Assembly: GCA_027576995.1 (NCBI GenBank)
Contig: JANBQC010000083.1
Location: 1-64,000 of the forward strand
Reading direction: 5' to 3'
Length of the DNA stretch: 64,000 nucleotides
From: Dimargaris cristalligena
Taxonomy: Eukaryota; Kickxellomycota; Dimargaritomycetes; Dimargaritales; Dimargaritaceae
Positions within the stretch are counted from its first letter, which is position 1. Each line of letters starts with the position of its first letter. This document shows, one piece after another, positions 42,217 through 54,123 of the stretch. Both the position numbers and the translations under genes were made by a program. The notes under the pieces are model-generated. The model ran no database searches. It was given only the letters and a program-made list of their open reading frames with translations, and was not told the origin of the DNA.

Positions 42217-43349
42217 TCGAGTTCACTGCGTTTCTCGTCACATCAACCAATGTATTAGTTTGTCAGTTTAGCAGTAGAAAACATTAAATGGGCCCATTGC
42301 GTTGCCAAAGTATTTTATTTTCGTCTTTCCCCGCTGTTTCCGGTTTGAATAAGCCATCCCTCTCCATGGGCCCGTACATTAGTTAGGCAACTCTATCATA
42401 GAGCGGGCTACGGGCATTTATTTCCTCTTCCTTATTTTGAGAATACCACTGTTCCGAATACTGTGATCAGTTAGTTTACCTAATAGATTCCCATTAGGTA
42501 TACAATTGGATTTGAATAAACTTAGTCCGATGACGGTTTTACCGGTGGGCTATAGTATATTGGAAATATGGGCTCATTCATTAATCCCTTTGAATTGCCA
42601 AGTTGGTGCGATTACAGCCATGAGTCAATTGATGAGCCTTATAAAGTCACAGGCTCAACAGCCATAAAGTGGCTGAAAAGCCCATCGAGTCATTCAACAC
42701 CCTATTCAATGCAAGGGATCCACCGGTCACCTGATTTGGCACTCAGTACAAGTCACATTGCTGCCATTAAAATAGTATACAGTTAGCACCCCCATTTCTC
42801 TAGGTCCTTATTATATCTGTTTTATAATCAATTTATTAAAATAATTATGGGTGCTAATGGTCGAAATTGATGGGCATGGTGGTATCTACTAAATGACTCA
42901 GCAGGCTGGGCTGATGTGAGTAGAACTAGAAAAGAAGGATGCTTATATATTTATGGAACGATTTGATGAAGTATTGCTGTTACGAATCGCGGAATAAAAA
43001 CATGGAGTAAACGAAAAACGCACCGGATGATATAGAAATACAGACTAATTGACACGGGCGTTCTGATCAGGTGTTGTAAAAGACATTCCAGAAGGGATGG
43101 CTGGTGTGGTGGCGGTAGTGGGGGAGAAGGCTCGGAACATAAGCAACTGGTTATTCCGTAGAGCAGCCGGGGGGGGGAGGTCGCATCTGCTGTTGAACTG
43201 CTGCAAATGCTTGAGAGGGTAGTACTTGTGACCCTGGGTATCATGTCATGTCGACTCACAACTGGCCTAATATTTAGGAGGTAATGTAACAAACCGCAGT
43301 AGTCATTGGGAATCAATCCCTAGTGGAGTAAGGGGCCTATTGTCCTAGA
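42217..43349. other. intergenic between convergent genes
   Basis: 3' flanks of CIA1 and the unknown acidic protein. AT-leaning; no gene recognised. Confidence 0.45.
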
Positions 43350-44831
43350 TCATGGCAGAGACTTGGCGGCCTCTTTGGCAAGTTGAACGAAAGCGTCGGA
43401 GGAAAGCCCGAGGGAGCGAGAGAGGGCGTGTAAGGACTGAAGAGCGCTGAGGATATGTTCGCTATGGGGTTGGCTGGTGCAGGCGTTGCCTTGAGTGGTA
43501 CTACTGGCCAGCTGGGAGTTAAGCGAGGGCGAATCCGCGGGGTCCAAATCGCTGGTGGAACTAGGGGTATCCCGTTCCGGGCCGCTGACGGCATGGCGGT
43601 CTAGTTCGTCTTCGGACTCGCTTAGTGTCTTGAGCCGGTTGAATAATTCGATGGGACTAACAGCGTCGGGGTTAAGGGTTAGGGCGGACGTAATGACCCG
43701 GGGTGGTAGGCTGCGGTCTTGAGATTCAAGTAGAAGGGGCTCAGTGGAAGCAGTGTCGGGGAAGGATGCATCTTCGATCGAAAGAGACTCGACTGCAGGG
43801 GTCGGTTTGGAGGAGGGGGGCTCGGGAGCGGGGGATTTGGTGTCATACTGGGCCCAGTAACTATCCTCGGCGGCCGAAAGGCAGTTGGATGATGGGTCAC
43901 GAGCCAGTTTGGAGGACCGAGGGGCGGGGGTGGCCGCCTTGCTTTCGTATTGGTTCCAGTAGTCGTCATCGTCGTCGGCAGCATCATCCTCACTGGCTTC
44001 GTCGAGATCATTGATTGTAGTGGGAGCCTGGGGCGGATATTGTACATTGGGGAGGAAGGGGTTAGAGAGGGGGAGGATGTGGTGGTTAGTAGGCCAATAA
44101 TAGCAAAGGGGGTATTGTATAGTAAGACAGAGTGGCAAGGTTTCACCAAAAGGCCCGGTACGATGGGCCAGAGGATTCCTCTCGCCCATTATCACTACTA
44201 CTACTGACTGACTCGCACTGGGGTTTGAGCATCGGACTAGACCATACAAGTTCCCTCTGGCCAGGGAAATTACGAAACCCGGCTAAGGAAAAAAGGGTAC
44301 CTATCCTTCTAGTGGGAATTGGAAATAAGACTGTAAATATATTCAGCTTACCACTATGAGGCGACTAAAGGCGGCCTCGGCCTCGGCCACGATGGGACAC
44401 CACCCTTCCTGTGGGGCCTGCATATCGTGGCCGAATTGGCACAAGTTGTGGTACTTCCAGGCCTCTTCTTCGCGGATCAGGACCACGGCGTAGGTACTGG
44501 AGGGAGTCTGGGCGAAAGCAATGGCGGCCAGCAGCGTGGACGGGTCGACTCGTTTGAAGAACGGAAAGCCGGAGTTGGTGGGCGGAAGGGGGGTTCGGCG
44601 CAGGTGGGCGAAGGCATCGTCGTTCTGCCATTGGAAAAGCGAGTCGAGCTGGGCGGCAGAGGAGGGGGAAGTGGCAAGCAGAGCGGGGTCGCCGAGATAG
44701 TGGATCCGCTGGGCCAAAATGTCGCTGGCTTGGTCCAGCACCCGGCGGTAGTTGCCCTGACTGAGCCAGGCCAGGCAGTCGCGGGCCGTTGCGTAGAGGG
44801 TGGAGGTGTCGTCTGAGCACTGGGTGGCCAT
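43350..44831 (-). CDS. conserved-looking protein of unknown function, acidic, YWxQY motifs
   Basis: Exons 44831-44352 and 44027-43350 on the minus strand join in phase 0 (GTAAGC donor, CCCCAG acceptor) to give 385 residues. I do not recognise the family. Exon 1 is a compact, folded-looking segment: TARDCLAWLSQGNYRRVLDQ, TPLPPTNSGFPFFKRVDPST, LLAAIAFAQ, YAVVLIREEEAWKYHNLCQF. Exon 2 is acidic and disordered, with two repeats of one short motif: DDDDDYWNQYE and EDSYWAQYD. Most of the rest is Ser/Pro/Asp-rich and closes with a helical LSALQSLHALSRSLGLSSDA. An upstream Met (44855) would add eight residues. Proteins with a tandem YWxxYD motif occur in fungi, but I cannot name a function. Confidence 0.68.
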
Positions 44832-46240
44832 GGGGGGAATATTAAGGTAAAACAAGTAGAGATGTATGTATATGGAAACACTTGGAATAGAATAAGTGGA
44901 GGAGTGCTAAAAAAAGGTAGAGACTATAGAGGAAGAGTGCGTGTCTTATAAAGCTTTAGGGTGGAGTGTTTTATCTGACCGTGACGGCACTGGGTGGGAA
45001 ACCAAGTGTAGGCTGAGCTGGGGTGTGACTTGCCTCGCTAATGGTTTTTTATCTATTTCTCCTGCCATTGGCTCCTTTTACTCCAATTTAATGGGAATAT
45101 ACCCACTTACCCTCTCTATCTTTTCCTTTACTTTGCTTATATCTGGAAAGCCTGTCCTGGGCTAAAGTACCGCAAAGAGACTAATTGAGAGACGTGGGCC
45201 TGTCCCAGAGAATTAATCAATCAATCACTTAGATTACTGGGTTACCCGGTCGACACCACCATTCCCACTACCAACAGTAACAACCACCTCACACACACAC
45301 ATATATATTTCTATATATTTATATATATATATACACATATAAGCTACAAATGGGCCATTGCCTTATTAAGGTACCCTAGCTTCCATTGGTGGTAGGTCGG
45401 TATGTTCCCATTGGTTGGCTAGCATGTGTTAGCGCCTCTCCTTTCCTATGCCTAATTAATATAATAATGATATAATCGACCCAGCGACGTGGAACTAACT
45501 TTAGTATATCTGCTGCATGGGTAAGCTAAGGCTGACTGGGTTTTATGCCTATAGTACAAGCCGGTCCACTTCATTATATTGCATTCCATTAAAGTGCTGT
45601 TAGATTAGTTAGGAGCCCTTCGGAGTCCGCCTCCGGTTTCTTAGTATATATAGGCCGGTGGAGATTAGGCTTGGAGCCGCCACCCCAAATATATCTATCT
45701 AGTACATGGCCTCCTCCTCTGCTTATCTCCCCTCTTCATACCCAGCTCCACCAATAGATAAGCACATAGTTACAGGGCTGTCTTCTTCTATTATTGGGCC
45801 GTCCAGTTAGCTACGCACTTGTATTATTGATTTATAAGCCATGGCCTTCACCCTTAAGTAGTGTTGTGGACTCACGCTCACTGGCCCAGCCGCCTAATTA
45901 TAATACCGGCTAAATGAGCCAGTACAATGGCAATCTTCCTCTCCTTTACAGGTCGCCTATGGGCTAGAGTAAGCAAGCAGACAAGAGCAACTCTGTTTTT
46001 TTCATGGACTCACTCCCTCACCCGCGTAGTGCTAACTGGTTTTCCCCTCCTCTCAATGCCACAGCAGGCCCATTAGCCTACAGGAAGGGAAGCAAAGTGG
46101 TCCCTTCTGTTGGCATTAGTCAACTACTGAGCTCACCCCCGTCTTGTAGACTATACCTTATTTCCTTTATTCCATAAAGTTATTTATTCACTCTTTCCCC
46201 AGTCGGCTTTTCCCCCAATTTCCAGCATAGTGGCGTCGTC
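44832..46240. other. shared upstream region of two divergent genes
   Basis: Lies between the unknown acidic protein (-) and the HPP gene (+). Contains a (CA)n(TA)n repeat near 45290-45342; nothing else recognised. Confidence 0.45.
45289..45342 (+). repeat. (CA)n(TA)n compound microsatellite
   Basis: CACACACACA followed by an imperfect TA run with short T-rich interruptions. Confidence 0.9.
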
Positions 46241-47698
46241 ATGGTGAACCGCCCCACCGTCGAACGCTTCCTACGGGCCTTTCGGGGCTCCCTCATTGGC
46301 ACCACACCTGCCGTTGAGAGCCCCACTGGCCAGCCCCCCGTTCGCATGACCTACTACCAGGACTACATTATGCGCTGGTTTGGCCGTCACAATCACCCCT
46401 GTCCGCCTACCCCGCCCAACAACTTCTTGGTCTGTGTGTGGTCTTTCATCGCCTCGTTCATTGCCATTGCCACGCTCTCCATGCCCACTTACCTACCCAG
46501 CTACTTCCGCGCCCATGATATCCCCCTAATCATCGGTTCATTTGTAAGTCCTCCGTCTTTCCGATAACCTTGTCTAATAACAGTCTCCGCCTGGGCGTGG
46601 ATTTCCCGGCGACTCTTGAGAATAGCCGCTTAATTTGCAATTGGCGGGTAGAGCTGCCAGAGTTCTATATTTAGCCCTTTGTCTAGAAAGGGCGATGGTG
46701 ATGGGTTTCGACCCCCTGTCAGTGACATGGTCCATTTACATACTAACTTGTGGCTACTTCTTCTTCTTCTTCTATTTACAATTCCACCCGTATCGGTACC
46801 CAGGGGGCTTCGGCCGTTCTGATCTACGGTTCCGTCGAAGCTCCGTTGTCCCAGCCCCGCAATCTAGGTAAATCTCCTCTCCAGTAGCCTCATTAGATTA
46901 ATCCATGGCCAATAACCTACAGCTGGCCCCCTCTTCCCAAATAATGTGTCTTACTTTGTGCGGCACGTCACATCCTCCCACTGTCTGACTATCCTGTCAC
47001 TCCCTGATGCTCCGCTCTCTCAACTGACCTACATCTACACCCCCTATTTACCCGTACTTCTAGTTTTGGGCCATATCTCATCGGCAATTTGGGGGGTCGT
47101 CGTTAATACCATTTTTAACGCCGCTACCGAAGATCACGACAAGATTCGATGGCTCAGCTGTGCTCTTGCCGTGTCGGGATCTATTGTTATCATGCAGATT
47201 CTCGACTGCGTTCACCCCCCAGGCGGCGCGACGGCACTAATTGCTGTCTCGGGTGGTTCCGAAATCTACGACCTGGGCTTTCTCTACATCGCCGTTCCCG
47301 TTATTTTGGGCGTGGTCATCATGCTAGGTGTGGCATTGGTATTTAATAACATCCAGCGCCATTTCCCTGTCTACTGGTGGAAGAAGAAGGTTTTTGAACC
47401 GCCGCCAGCCCCTCCCACTCGGGAGCCATTGCATTTAGATAATGGCCCCGACGAGTCAACCCATTCGTCGCCTATGCTTCCATCCTCTGCATCCGCCGAA
47501 AAGGGCATGGAATGCCACCATACTTTCGACACGGCGGTTCCTACTACTTCCCCATCCATAACCGGAATTCAAATGGACTGCTCCGACGCAGCCCATTGCC
47601 TCGGCGGCGAATCCGCCTCGGTGGACGAGCTCCGCCAAACTATATTTAAACTAATCCAAGAAAACCAGCGCCTGAAGGCCATTATAGATAGGCGATGA
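46241..47698 (+). CDS. HPP-family integral membrane protein with C-terminal coiled coil
   Basis: Exons 46241-46543, 46804-46867 and 47064-47698 keep frame (donors GTAAGT and GTAAAT, acceptors CCCAG and CTTCTAG) and give 333 residues. HPP proteins have four transmembrane helices; bacterial and plant members have been linked to nitrite transport, fungal roles are unknown. Visible helices: NNFLVCVWSFIASFIAIATL, GASAVLIYGSVEAPLSQPRN (the conserved re-entrant-like segment), VLGHISSAIWGVVVNTIF, CALAVSGSIVIMQILDCVHP with the HPPGGATAL signature, and FLYIAVPVILGVVIMLGVAL. The cytosolic tail from about 235 is Pro/Ser-rich and ends in a predicted coiled coil, VDELRQTIFKLIQENQRLKA, which I do not expect in bacterial HPP proteins. 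Exon 2 is only 64 bp. Confidence 0.88.
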
Positions 47699-50146
47699 TT
47701 CACCTTGTTACCCTGCCTTATTATTTCCGAAGCCCCAAACCCGGCTTGCATTGTGATACCGTCTCTCGCCAGGGCGTATCTTCCCGCTATAATCCTATTT
47801 GCATTCTGCATTTCAACTTTACCCTCTCGCATGTCTGCCTGTTTTATTCTTGGGTGCCAGCAAACCTTCGCCCCCATCTTTTCTTAATCGCCATGCCCAT
47901 TAATGTGACTTGCCACCCGTATCCCCTGTATCTATTTCTCCATTTATAACCTCGTATTGTCGGAGAACCCCTGTCTATACTAGCTGGTCTTTTACTTTTA
48001 GATGATGCCGATTCATCATCAAAGGTCTAAATACAGACCCACACCACACCCTTTCGTGAATAAAAATGAACAGTGAACTTGCTGTATTTATATCACCGAT
48101 TTTCGCAAGATTACCCTAGTCCACCTATTATTTCATTTGCTGGACTTCACTGTCACCGATTCGGGGCTATCTAAAGGTCTACAAACCTCACCTCACTGGT
48201 GCCTCAGGGCGGCGTTACTGTCGCATTAGTCGATCCAGATTATAGGTTGATATCCCGATGAAGTTCAATAGGAAAGTGGCAAGCGGCCCAAGTTGCAGAG
48301 ATCACCCGGCCCACCCACCTAAATTTACTCTATTCCCCAACCAAAGCCTCTAGGACGCGGGCAAAGTTTCTTGAAATCTATAGGGGGATGGCCGGGATGT
48401 GCGGTATAAATAACATGCTAAGCGGGGAGGATAATCCTTGGCTCCATTTGACCTAGCGGGCTAATCCACCGAGATGGGTAATATTGACTGGCGATACAGA
48501 AAGGGAATCCGCCGGAGCATCACCAGCCCCCTGCGCTGTCCAGTGGTGATTCTTGACCGCTTTCAGGGAACAGGGTGACACCCAACGTTTCCATTCAACG
48601 GAAGGGCTTAGAAGTAATCACTGTTTGGATTATCCTCAAGGGACCACTGCTCACAACGAGCTGGTTAAAGGTGTGTGGGGCAAGGGTAGAACGGATGATA
48701 CCCTATGCGGCACCGGCTTGTCACGGCGGTTAATGGGCCTGTCCATCGCAGTAGTTACTACGCAAGCCCGTCGGACAAGTTGAGACGGCTGGTCCCACCC
48801 TTTCCAAAAGGCATCAAAGCTCGTCGTAATCCGGGTATTTTCCAATTTCGACTTCGACTTCTCCAATTCTCCGCACCCGTCACCTTATATTCGTTATACG
48901 ACGACTACCTCCCGTTCGTTCCCCTTTAACCGATATTGGCTATATTTCAAAGCTAGACCCAAAGCTTTCTAACTGCAATTACATCACTATTCCTTTTTGC
49001 TCGCGATTGCCCCCTTTCCTCCCTCTTAACGCGAGCAAAAAGAACCAGGCCCCCTATCGCTTTTCCCTGTTGGTCCCTTTCCTTTCTCTTTGTTCTTTGG
49101 CCCCCTCATTGATTAGTGCCTTCCCTTTCACCCCTTCGATAATTTGGTCGTCTATTTAATGGCGCCCTGTTCCTGCTTCCGGCCACCTGTTTTAACCGAA
49201 CCTTCTTTAATATTTACGCCCTTGTTCCTTTGTCCACCTAATTACATACTATAAGCTGCTGCATCCCTAAATAATATCCATTGCCGGTTGTTCTTTTGCT
49301 TTCCTCCCCCTTGTCTTCTTTCGCCGTCCCTGTCTTCTCGCCAAGTAGGACAGGAACAGCCCCAAGGCACACTGTGAATTCACGACCACCGCTATACTAC
49401 CAATGTGGCAGTAGTCAACTCAGCCCGTTGCACCCTATCAATCCGGCGTCTTCGTTGTATACTTCCACACATACTCTCTTTTCTCCTTTCTCTACTATCC
49501 TTTGCTCACGCTGGGTCGCCCACGAAACACTTCTAATTATATTTCATGTTGGGGCGAATAATACCAACTTCGTTCTTCTTGAAATGCGTGCGCGGCCTCT
49601 CCGTTTATCGACCACCCGTCCCTCCTTGACCGCTTTTCTCGTTTGTGTGAGTTATTCACTCTTCTCCTATTCCTACCCACCTATTTCACCACCCAACGCC
49701 TCCGCGCCCTTGTCTTTCACCTTTTATTCCCTTTTATTCCACTTTTTATGACTTATTGTGCTCCAAGCCGTTTTAGAAATACAATATTGCATTGATACCC
49801 CATTCAAATATATACCCCTTTATTCCTTTTGAACCATTGCGATATAGCCTTCCGGCTGCCGTATTTCTGGCCCTTTAGTCAAGTTTCGAGTACTTGGGTG
49901 AATTTACTGAAGCTCGCTGTCCCAGCCTTGTACCTAAAAATTATATACTCGAGGTTTATTTGGCCAACTTTATAGCTACCACCCGGCCTGGCACTTTTAG
50001 CCAACTTCTTCACTCTATTTAACGACAATAATTGACCATTCTTTGGCAATCCACTATTCATTCCTATCAGCTAGTCTTCCTCGTTCTCTTTTGGGGTTGG
50101 CCTTTTTCATTCACTCCCCCTGTTTAGTGACAATCATTTTTCGGCG
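47699..50146. other. 2.4-kb intergenic region
   Basis: 3' flank of the HPP gene and upstream region of the RAX1-like gene. From 48990 to 50140 it is pyrimidine-rich; open frames there (49281-49751) are low-complexity Ser/Pro/Leu translations with no features. No gene called. Confidence 0.4.
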
Positions 50147-51661
50147 ATGGATACTGAGCCAAACGTTGAGCTCCAGTCGCGGAATTATTTCTCCTCCCGG
50201 GAAATTCTGGCCCGAAGTGCCAGCTGCCGGACTAATGCATCCCAGCGGCCCCGACCTTCCAAAGATACCCCATTTTCGGTCCAGGGGCTGACACCCGAAA
50301 AATGGAAGCATGTCATGGACCATAACCTGCAGAGTGGGCTGCCCACTCTGGAACAGGTACTCCAGCGCAAGTCCCGCACCCCCATCTCTCTGCAGGACTT
50401 TTACAACTATGTGCAGCGCTTCGACGAAGGCCGCCGCCTTATCCAGTTCTGGAAGGCCGTTTCCTACCACGAGGGGCTGCTCTCCGGCGGGGAAATTATG
50501 TCGGTTCCCGATAACCGCCAGAGCTACTTCAGCCAGTACCTTAACCAGTCCCAATTTATTAACCAGCAGCCCCGGAGTCCTCCTGCCGTATTCCAGCGGC
50601 CCATGTCCCAGGCCCCGCTGGACAACCAGGCCCAAATGACTCGACACTCCGTTCGGCTAAGCGGGACGCAATCCATGCTTAACGAAACCTCCTACGGCCA
50701 CTTGCAGCACGATATGGTACTAACGACTCAGGGGGGTGACTCCAACGGTCCGCAGGGACCTACCGGGGCGGCCCGCATCGACCATCTCGTCATTGGTACC
50801 CGTGACGGACCTATGCGGCCTTTCAATTTCGGGACCCCACACACGGACCCGGAGCAGTATACCCACCAGCCCCTTTCCCCGCTGGTCAAGCAGGGCAGTT
50901 ACGGTGGCAAAGAAAATCTGGAGGGCCGCGACTACCTCAACAGCCCCTCCATGCGCAACTCGGCCGCCGCTGATGGCCATTGGGTCGAGCCCAGCTCGGT
51001 GGAACACAGTGCCCTTCACATTATTCGGAAATTCATGGAACAGGAACCGGGCTCCGCCAGCCACCTTTCCGAGCGGCTTGGCCAAGGCTCCTCTACCCAG
51101 TCCGCCTGCGGCTACCCCGAGCTCACCCAAATGGGGGTTCTCTTTCCCGAAGCCCTACGCACCCGACTCTTTCGCACGGTGGACCAGCAGGGTCTCCATG
51201 CCCCCCACCTGTTCAGCGATACTAAGGATTACGTGTTCACCATTCTCAACCACCGCTACTACTCCCTGTTTCTAACTGAAGTGACCACCCAAAACCTGTC
51301 CCGCCCCCACGCCCTGCTTCGACTGGTCGTCGGGGGTTTTCTGCTGGCTGCCGGGCTAACCTTGGCCCTTTGGTACATTTTCACCGACCGGTCGCCGCGG
51401 CTCGAGCGCCTGGTGACGCTTCCGCTGGTATTCGTGGGCTGGTGGTGGATTATTTCCGGACTGGGCCAATGCGCGTTTGAGTTTGCCGTGCTGGGTCTTT
51501 ACGAGGCACTCCCGTTTAGGTGCTTCCGTATGAGTGATAAGCGGGTGCGCCGATATCACCTCCGGACTGCCGCTATTCAACTGGGTTGGGTGTTCTTCAT
51601 GACCTTAATTACCATGCTCATTCTTAGCGTGGTGCCAGGTCAGCGCCTGTATTACGGATAA
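50147..51661 (+). CDS. RAX1: RGS-domain, three-TM protein of the RAX1 type
   Basis: Single exon of 504 residues. The N-terminal part has RGS-box features split by a long insert: LPTLEQVLQRKSRTPISLQD, FYNYVQRFDEGRRLIQFWKA (near residue 70-105), and later EHSALHIIRKFMEQEPGS and FPEALRTRLF (290-345). The insert (about 130-280) is Gln/Ser/Pro-rich. The last 130 residues hold three hydrophobic spans: LLRLVVGGFLLAAGLTLALW, TLPLVFVGWWWIISGLGQCA, and LGWVFFMTLITMLILSVV. An RGS domain followed by C-terminal TM helices is the plan of yeast Rax1, a bud-site landmark protein that pairs with Rax2. The identity rests on architecture and should be treated as family-level. Confidence 0.78.
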   Translation: MDTEPNVELQSRNYFSSREILARSASCRTNASQRPRPSKDTPFSVQGLTPEKWKHVMDHNLQSGLPTLEQVLQRKSRTPISLQDFYNYVQRFDEGRRLIQFWKAVSYHEGLLSGGEIMSVPDNRQSYFSQYLNQSQFINQQPRSPPAVFQRPMSQAPLDNQAQMTRHSVRLSGTQSMLNETSYGHLQHDMVLTTQGGDSNGPQGPTGAARIDHLVIGTRDGPMRPFNFGTPHTDPEQYTHQPLSPLVKQGSYGGKENLEGRDYLNSPSMRNSAAADGHWVEPSSVEHSALHIIRKFMEQEPGSASHLSERLGQGSSTQSACGYPELTQMGVLFPEALRTRLFRTVDQQGLHAPHLFSDTKDYVFTILNHRYYSLFLTEVTTQNLSRPHALLRLVVGGFLLAAGLTLALWYIFTDRSPRLERLVTLPLVFVGWWWIISGLGQCAFEFAVLGLYEALPFRCFRMSDKRVRRYHLRTAAIQLGWVFFMTLITMLILSVVPGQRLYYG

Positions 51662-52375
51662 TCGCCGCCAAGCCGGCATGTCCCCACTACCCCTTTAAAA
51701 AAATAGAATAGGTTACTTTGCCATGCGTTGCAATCTCATTTATATATTATTGGTATATTTATACGATTTTGCATCACCCATTTAAGAGTTTCGGCAGGTT
51801 TCCATTTAACGAAGTATTGTAATGGGCCGACAAGTATCGAATTGTTGTCGAGTAAAAATGTAAATAAATTTATGCCCTCTCATTATGTTAAACTTTTCAT
51901 TTTATGTTAGTTAGTTATCCGTCTGTCAACCCACCACAGCTAATTCGATTTATAGGGCAAACGTCACTACTATGTTTCGTAAATATCGTGAAGACCTCTT
52001 TGGCGCTTATTTGGGCTGCGGGAACCGGATCCAGAGAAGGATGGTCATGGGTGCTTTACTTTACGATGGAGTCAGTATCATTTCCACCGATACTATTGAA
52101 ATACTTGAAGTTATGTGGACAGTAGGCAGGCTCTAGGGACTGGTGGGCGGTGGGACTAGGTAGCCAGCCTGCTTAGGGAATCTCAAGCGCATTCGGTTGG
52201 TCTGCACATTGGGTTCAATTAACACGCTTTAACAGCCGCTTATTAGGTTAGTCCAGCAGTACTCTAATGTGAATCAGCTCGATCCAATTTCCTCTTCATT
52301 GACTCCAGATTCCCCTTTCGGCCCTTTTCAGATTCCCCCTTTCTCTAGATCGCTCCACCGGATACTTCGAACGCA
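51662..52375. other. intergenic
   Basis: 3' flank of the RAX1-like gene and promoter of mL53. No feature recognised. Confidence 0.45.
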
Positions 52376-52866
52376 ATGCTCAAATTCGTCAATCAGGTCA
52401 AGGTTACCTTCACGCCGTACGGTCAGACCGCTGGTTCTGCTAAGTAAGGATTGCCTCGTTCCCATGCGAAGTCTTGTACCAAAACGGGTCTTTGTTAGGT
52501 TACATATAGGTCAATTCTCCGACCCCCTCCTCATTCACCCCTACCCCAACCAGAGAAACCACGTTATTAACAGCTCCTCTTCGCTCTATTTATGTATTAT
52601 TTCTGGCATCTTATAATGCGCTGGTGCTGTACCTCAGGCTTTTCCTTAACCGGATTCTTACCAACGACAACCTGGCCAGCAACCCCAAGTGCAAACTCGA
52701 TGTGAAAACCCCCGAGGATATCAACACCGTGCCTTCCGTTCAGATCGTGTTCCGTGACGGCAAAGACATGCAGTTCAACGCCACCCGGATGAAGCCCGAG
52801 GAGCTGGTGGAGGCCATGACCAAATATTCCCGGAAACTCCAAGAAGAGGAAGATAATCGGGGTTAG
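52376..52866 (+). CDS. MRPL44: mitochondrial large-subunit ribosomal protein mL53 (two exons)
   Basis: Exons 52376-52443 and 52638-52866 join inside a Lys codon (GTAAGG donor, CCTCAG acceptor) to give 98 residues. Exon 1 reads MLKFVNQVKVTFTPYGQTAG, the N-terminal beta-strand signature KxVxxVxVxFxPF of mL53. Exon 2 continues KLFLNRILTNDNLASNPKCK, has a hydrophobic strand VPSVQIVFRDGKDMQFNA and ends with a helical tail ELVEAMTKYSRKLQEEED. Human MRPL53 and yeast Mrpl44 share this thioredoxin-like fold and size. Confidence in the family is good; the symbol follows the yeast name. The gene is convergent with BLOC1S1, 265 bp apart. Confidence 0.78.
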
Positions 52867-53131
52867 AATCACCCTACACTCGTAGCAATGCCAGTAGAGA
52901 AACGATACCCTTGGTATTAAATAACCCGAATTAAACGATATCAAACCACCCGTAATAAATTCAACTGCAGTTTTTGGTCACCGTATGTGATTATATACAC
53001 TACAAGCGATAAGTAATCTCATCGACCGATATATTTATTATGGTACATGTTCACTAGCTAACATCAGTTGGCTGTACAGTTTCCTGGGAAACGACCAGAG
53101 GTCGAGATATGCTAGTTGATTAGTGGCTGAA

Positions 53132-54123
53132 TTATTGGATATTTTCACGGGTATCTTCGTATCCCTCGATACCTAAAGTCAGGCAGAATACATTGATTAT
53201 AATGGTTAGCCATTAATTAGTGTCGTAAACCTATGGCATATCCTAGCTAGCATCCATCTCAACTCGGGATAGACTCGGAGGGGGGGGGATGGTTGGCTTA
53301 CCTTGGTGGACGAATTCGAGAGTGGCTGCCACATCTAGCATGTCCCGTTCAATGGTTTCTGCCCATGACTGCACGTCACCCAATTCCTAGCGATAGCGAC
53401 CAAGGTCGGGGTTTAGATTGGGGTAAAAGAAACGATAATATTAGTATACCCTAGGGGTGTGGAATTGTGGAGTTGGGGGGGCTGATTAAATCTAAGAGTC
53501 GATGGGAATATCGATCAAGGGCTGATAATGCGAGGCTAGGTGGTGCGGCGGATCTGCCGTCATACCTTTAGGGCGTCGTTATAACGTTGTACGGCCTTGA
53601 GCCATTGCCCAGCCTGTTGCGTGTACTTGGATACTTGGGTGGACAACTCCGCGGCTTCTTTTTCAAGTTCCTTTTGGTTACGTAGGATTTGTGCCGTTCT
53701 GAAACACGTAATAATGACATAGCGGGGGAGGGGTAGATACATGTCGGTTGGTCAGAAGGTCATAATAACCCACATCTTGTAGGCGCAGGGCCAAAAAAGC
53801 GAAATCAAGGTAAATCACACGGATGGACAACGGGCACCATGGGATGGGTGGCGCGTTAGTACAAGAGAATGGCTTACTTTAGCTGGACCTGGTCGGTCAC
53901 CACGCTGGAGAGCTCTTTAACGGAGTCGGTTGCCTCGGCCCACGCTCGTTCTATTCAAGAAAGGTTGACATACGACTGTAAGTGAAGCTGAACCGAAAGC
54001 GGATGAATACAAGGCATAGGGGTCCTGACAATGGGGACATGTGTTCTCAATAGGGAACCTACCGTTGTCCTTGCGTAGGGCCGCTTGCTTGTTCTGGTGC
54101 TCCTTGAGTAGGCCGGCGTACAT
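53132..54123 (-). CDS. BLOC1S1: BLOC1S1/GCN5L1 (BLOC-1 subunit 1), five exons
   Basis: Exons on the minus strand: 54123-54063, 53950-53878, 53698-53566, 53386-53302, 53172-53132. All junctions keep phase; the protein is 130 residues (human, short form, 125). Exon 1 starts MYAGLLKEHQNKQAALRKDN, matching MLSRLLKEHQAKQ in animals. Exon 2: AWAEATDSVKELSSVVTDQV. Exon 3: NQKELEKEAAELSTQVSKYT and AGQWLKAVQRYNDALK. Exon 4: ELGDVQSWAETIERDMLDVA followed by ATLEFVH, the family's ExGDVENWAxxIExDMxxIAxxLEYV signature. Exon 5 supplies a short acidic end. The protein is a helical subunit of BLOC-1/BORC-type complexes acting in endosome and lysosome traffic and positioning. The last exon is chosen from phase and splice sites only. 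Confidence 0.86.

Noticed and set aside
48553..49751. Several plus-strand frames before the RAX1-like gene
   Set aside because: Pyrimidine-rich low complexity (Ser, Pro, Leu), no domain, no paired splice sites.
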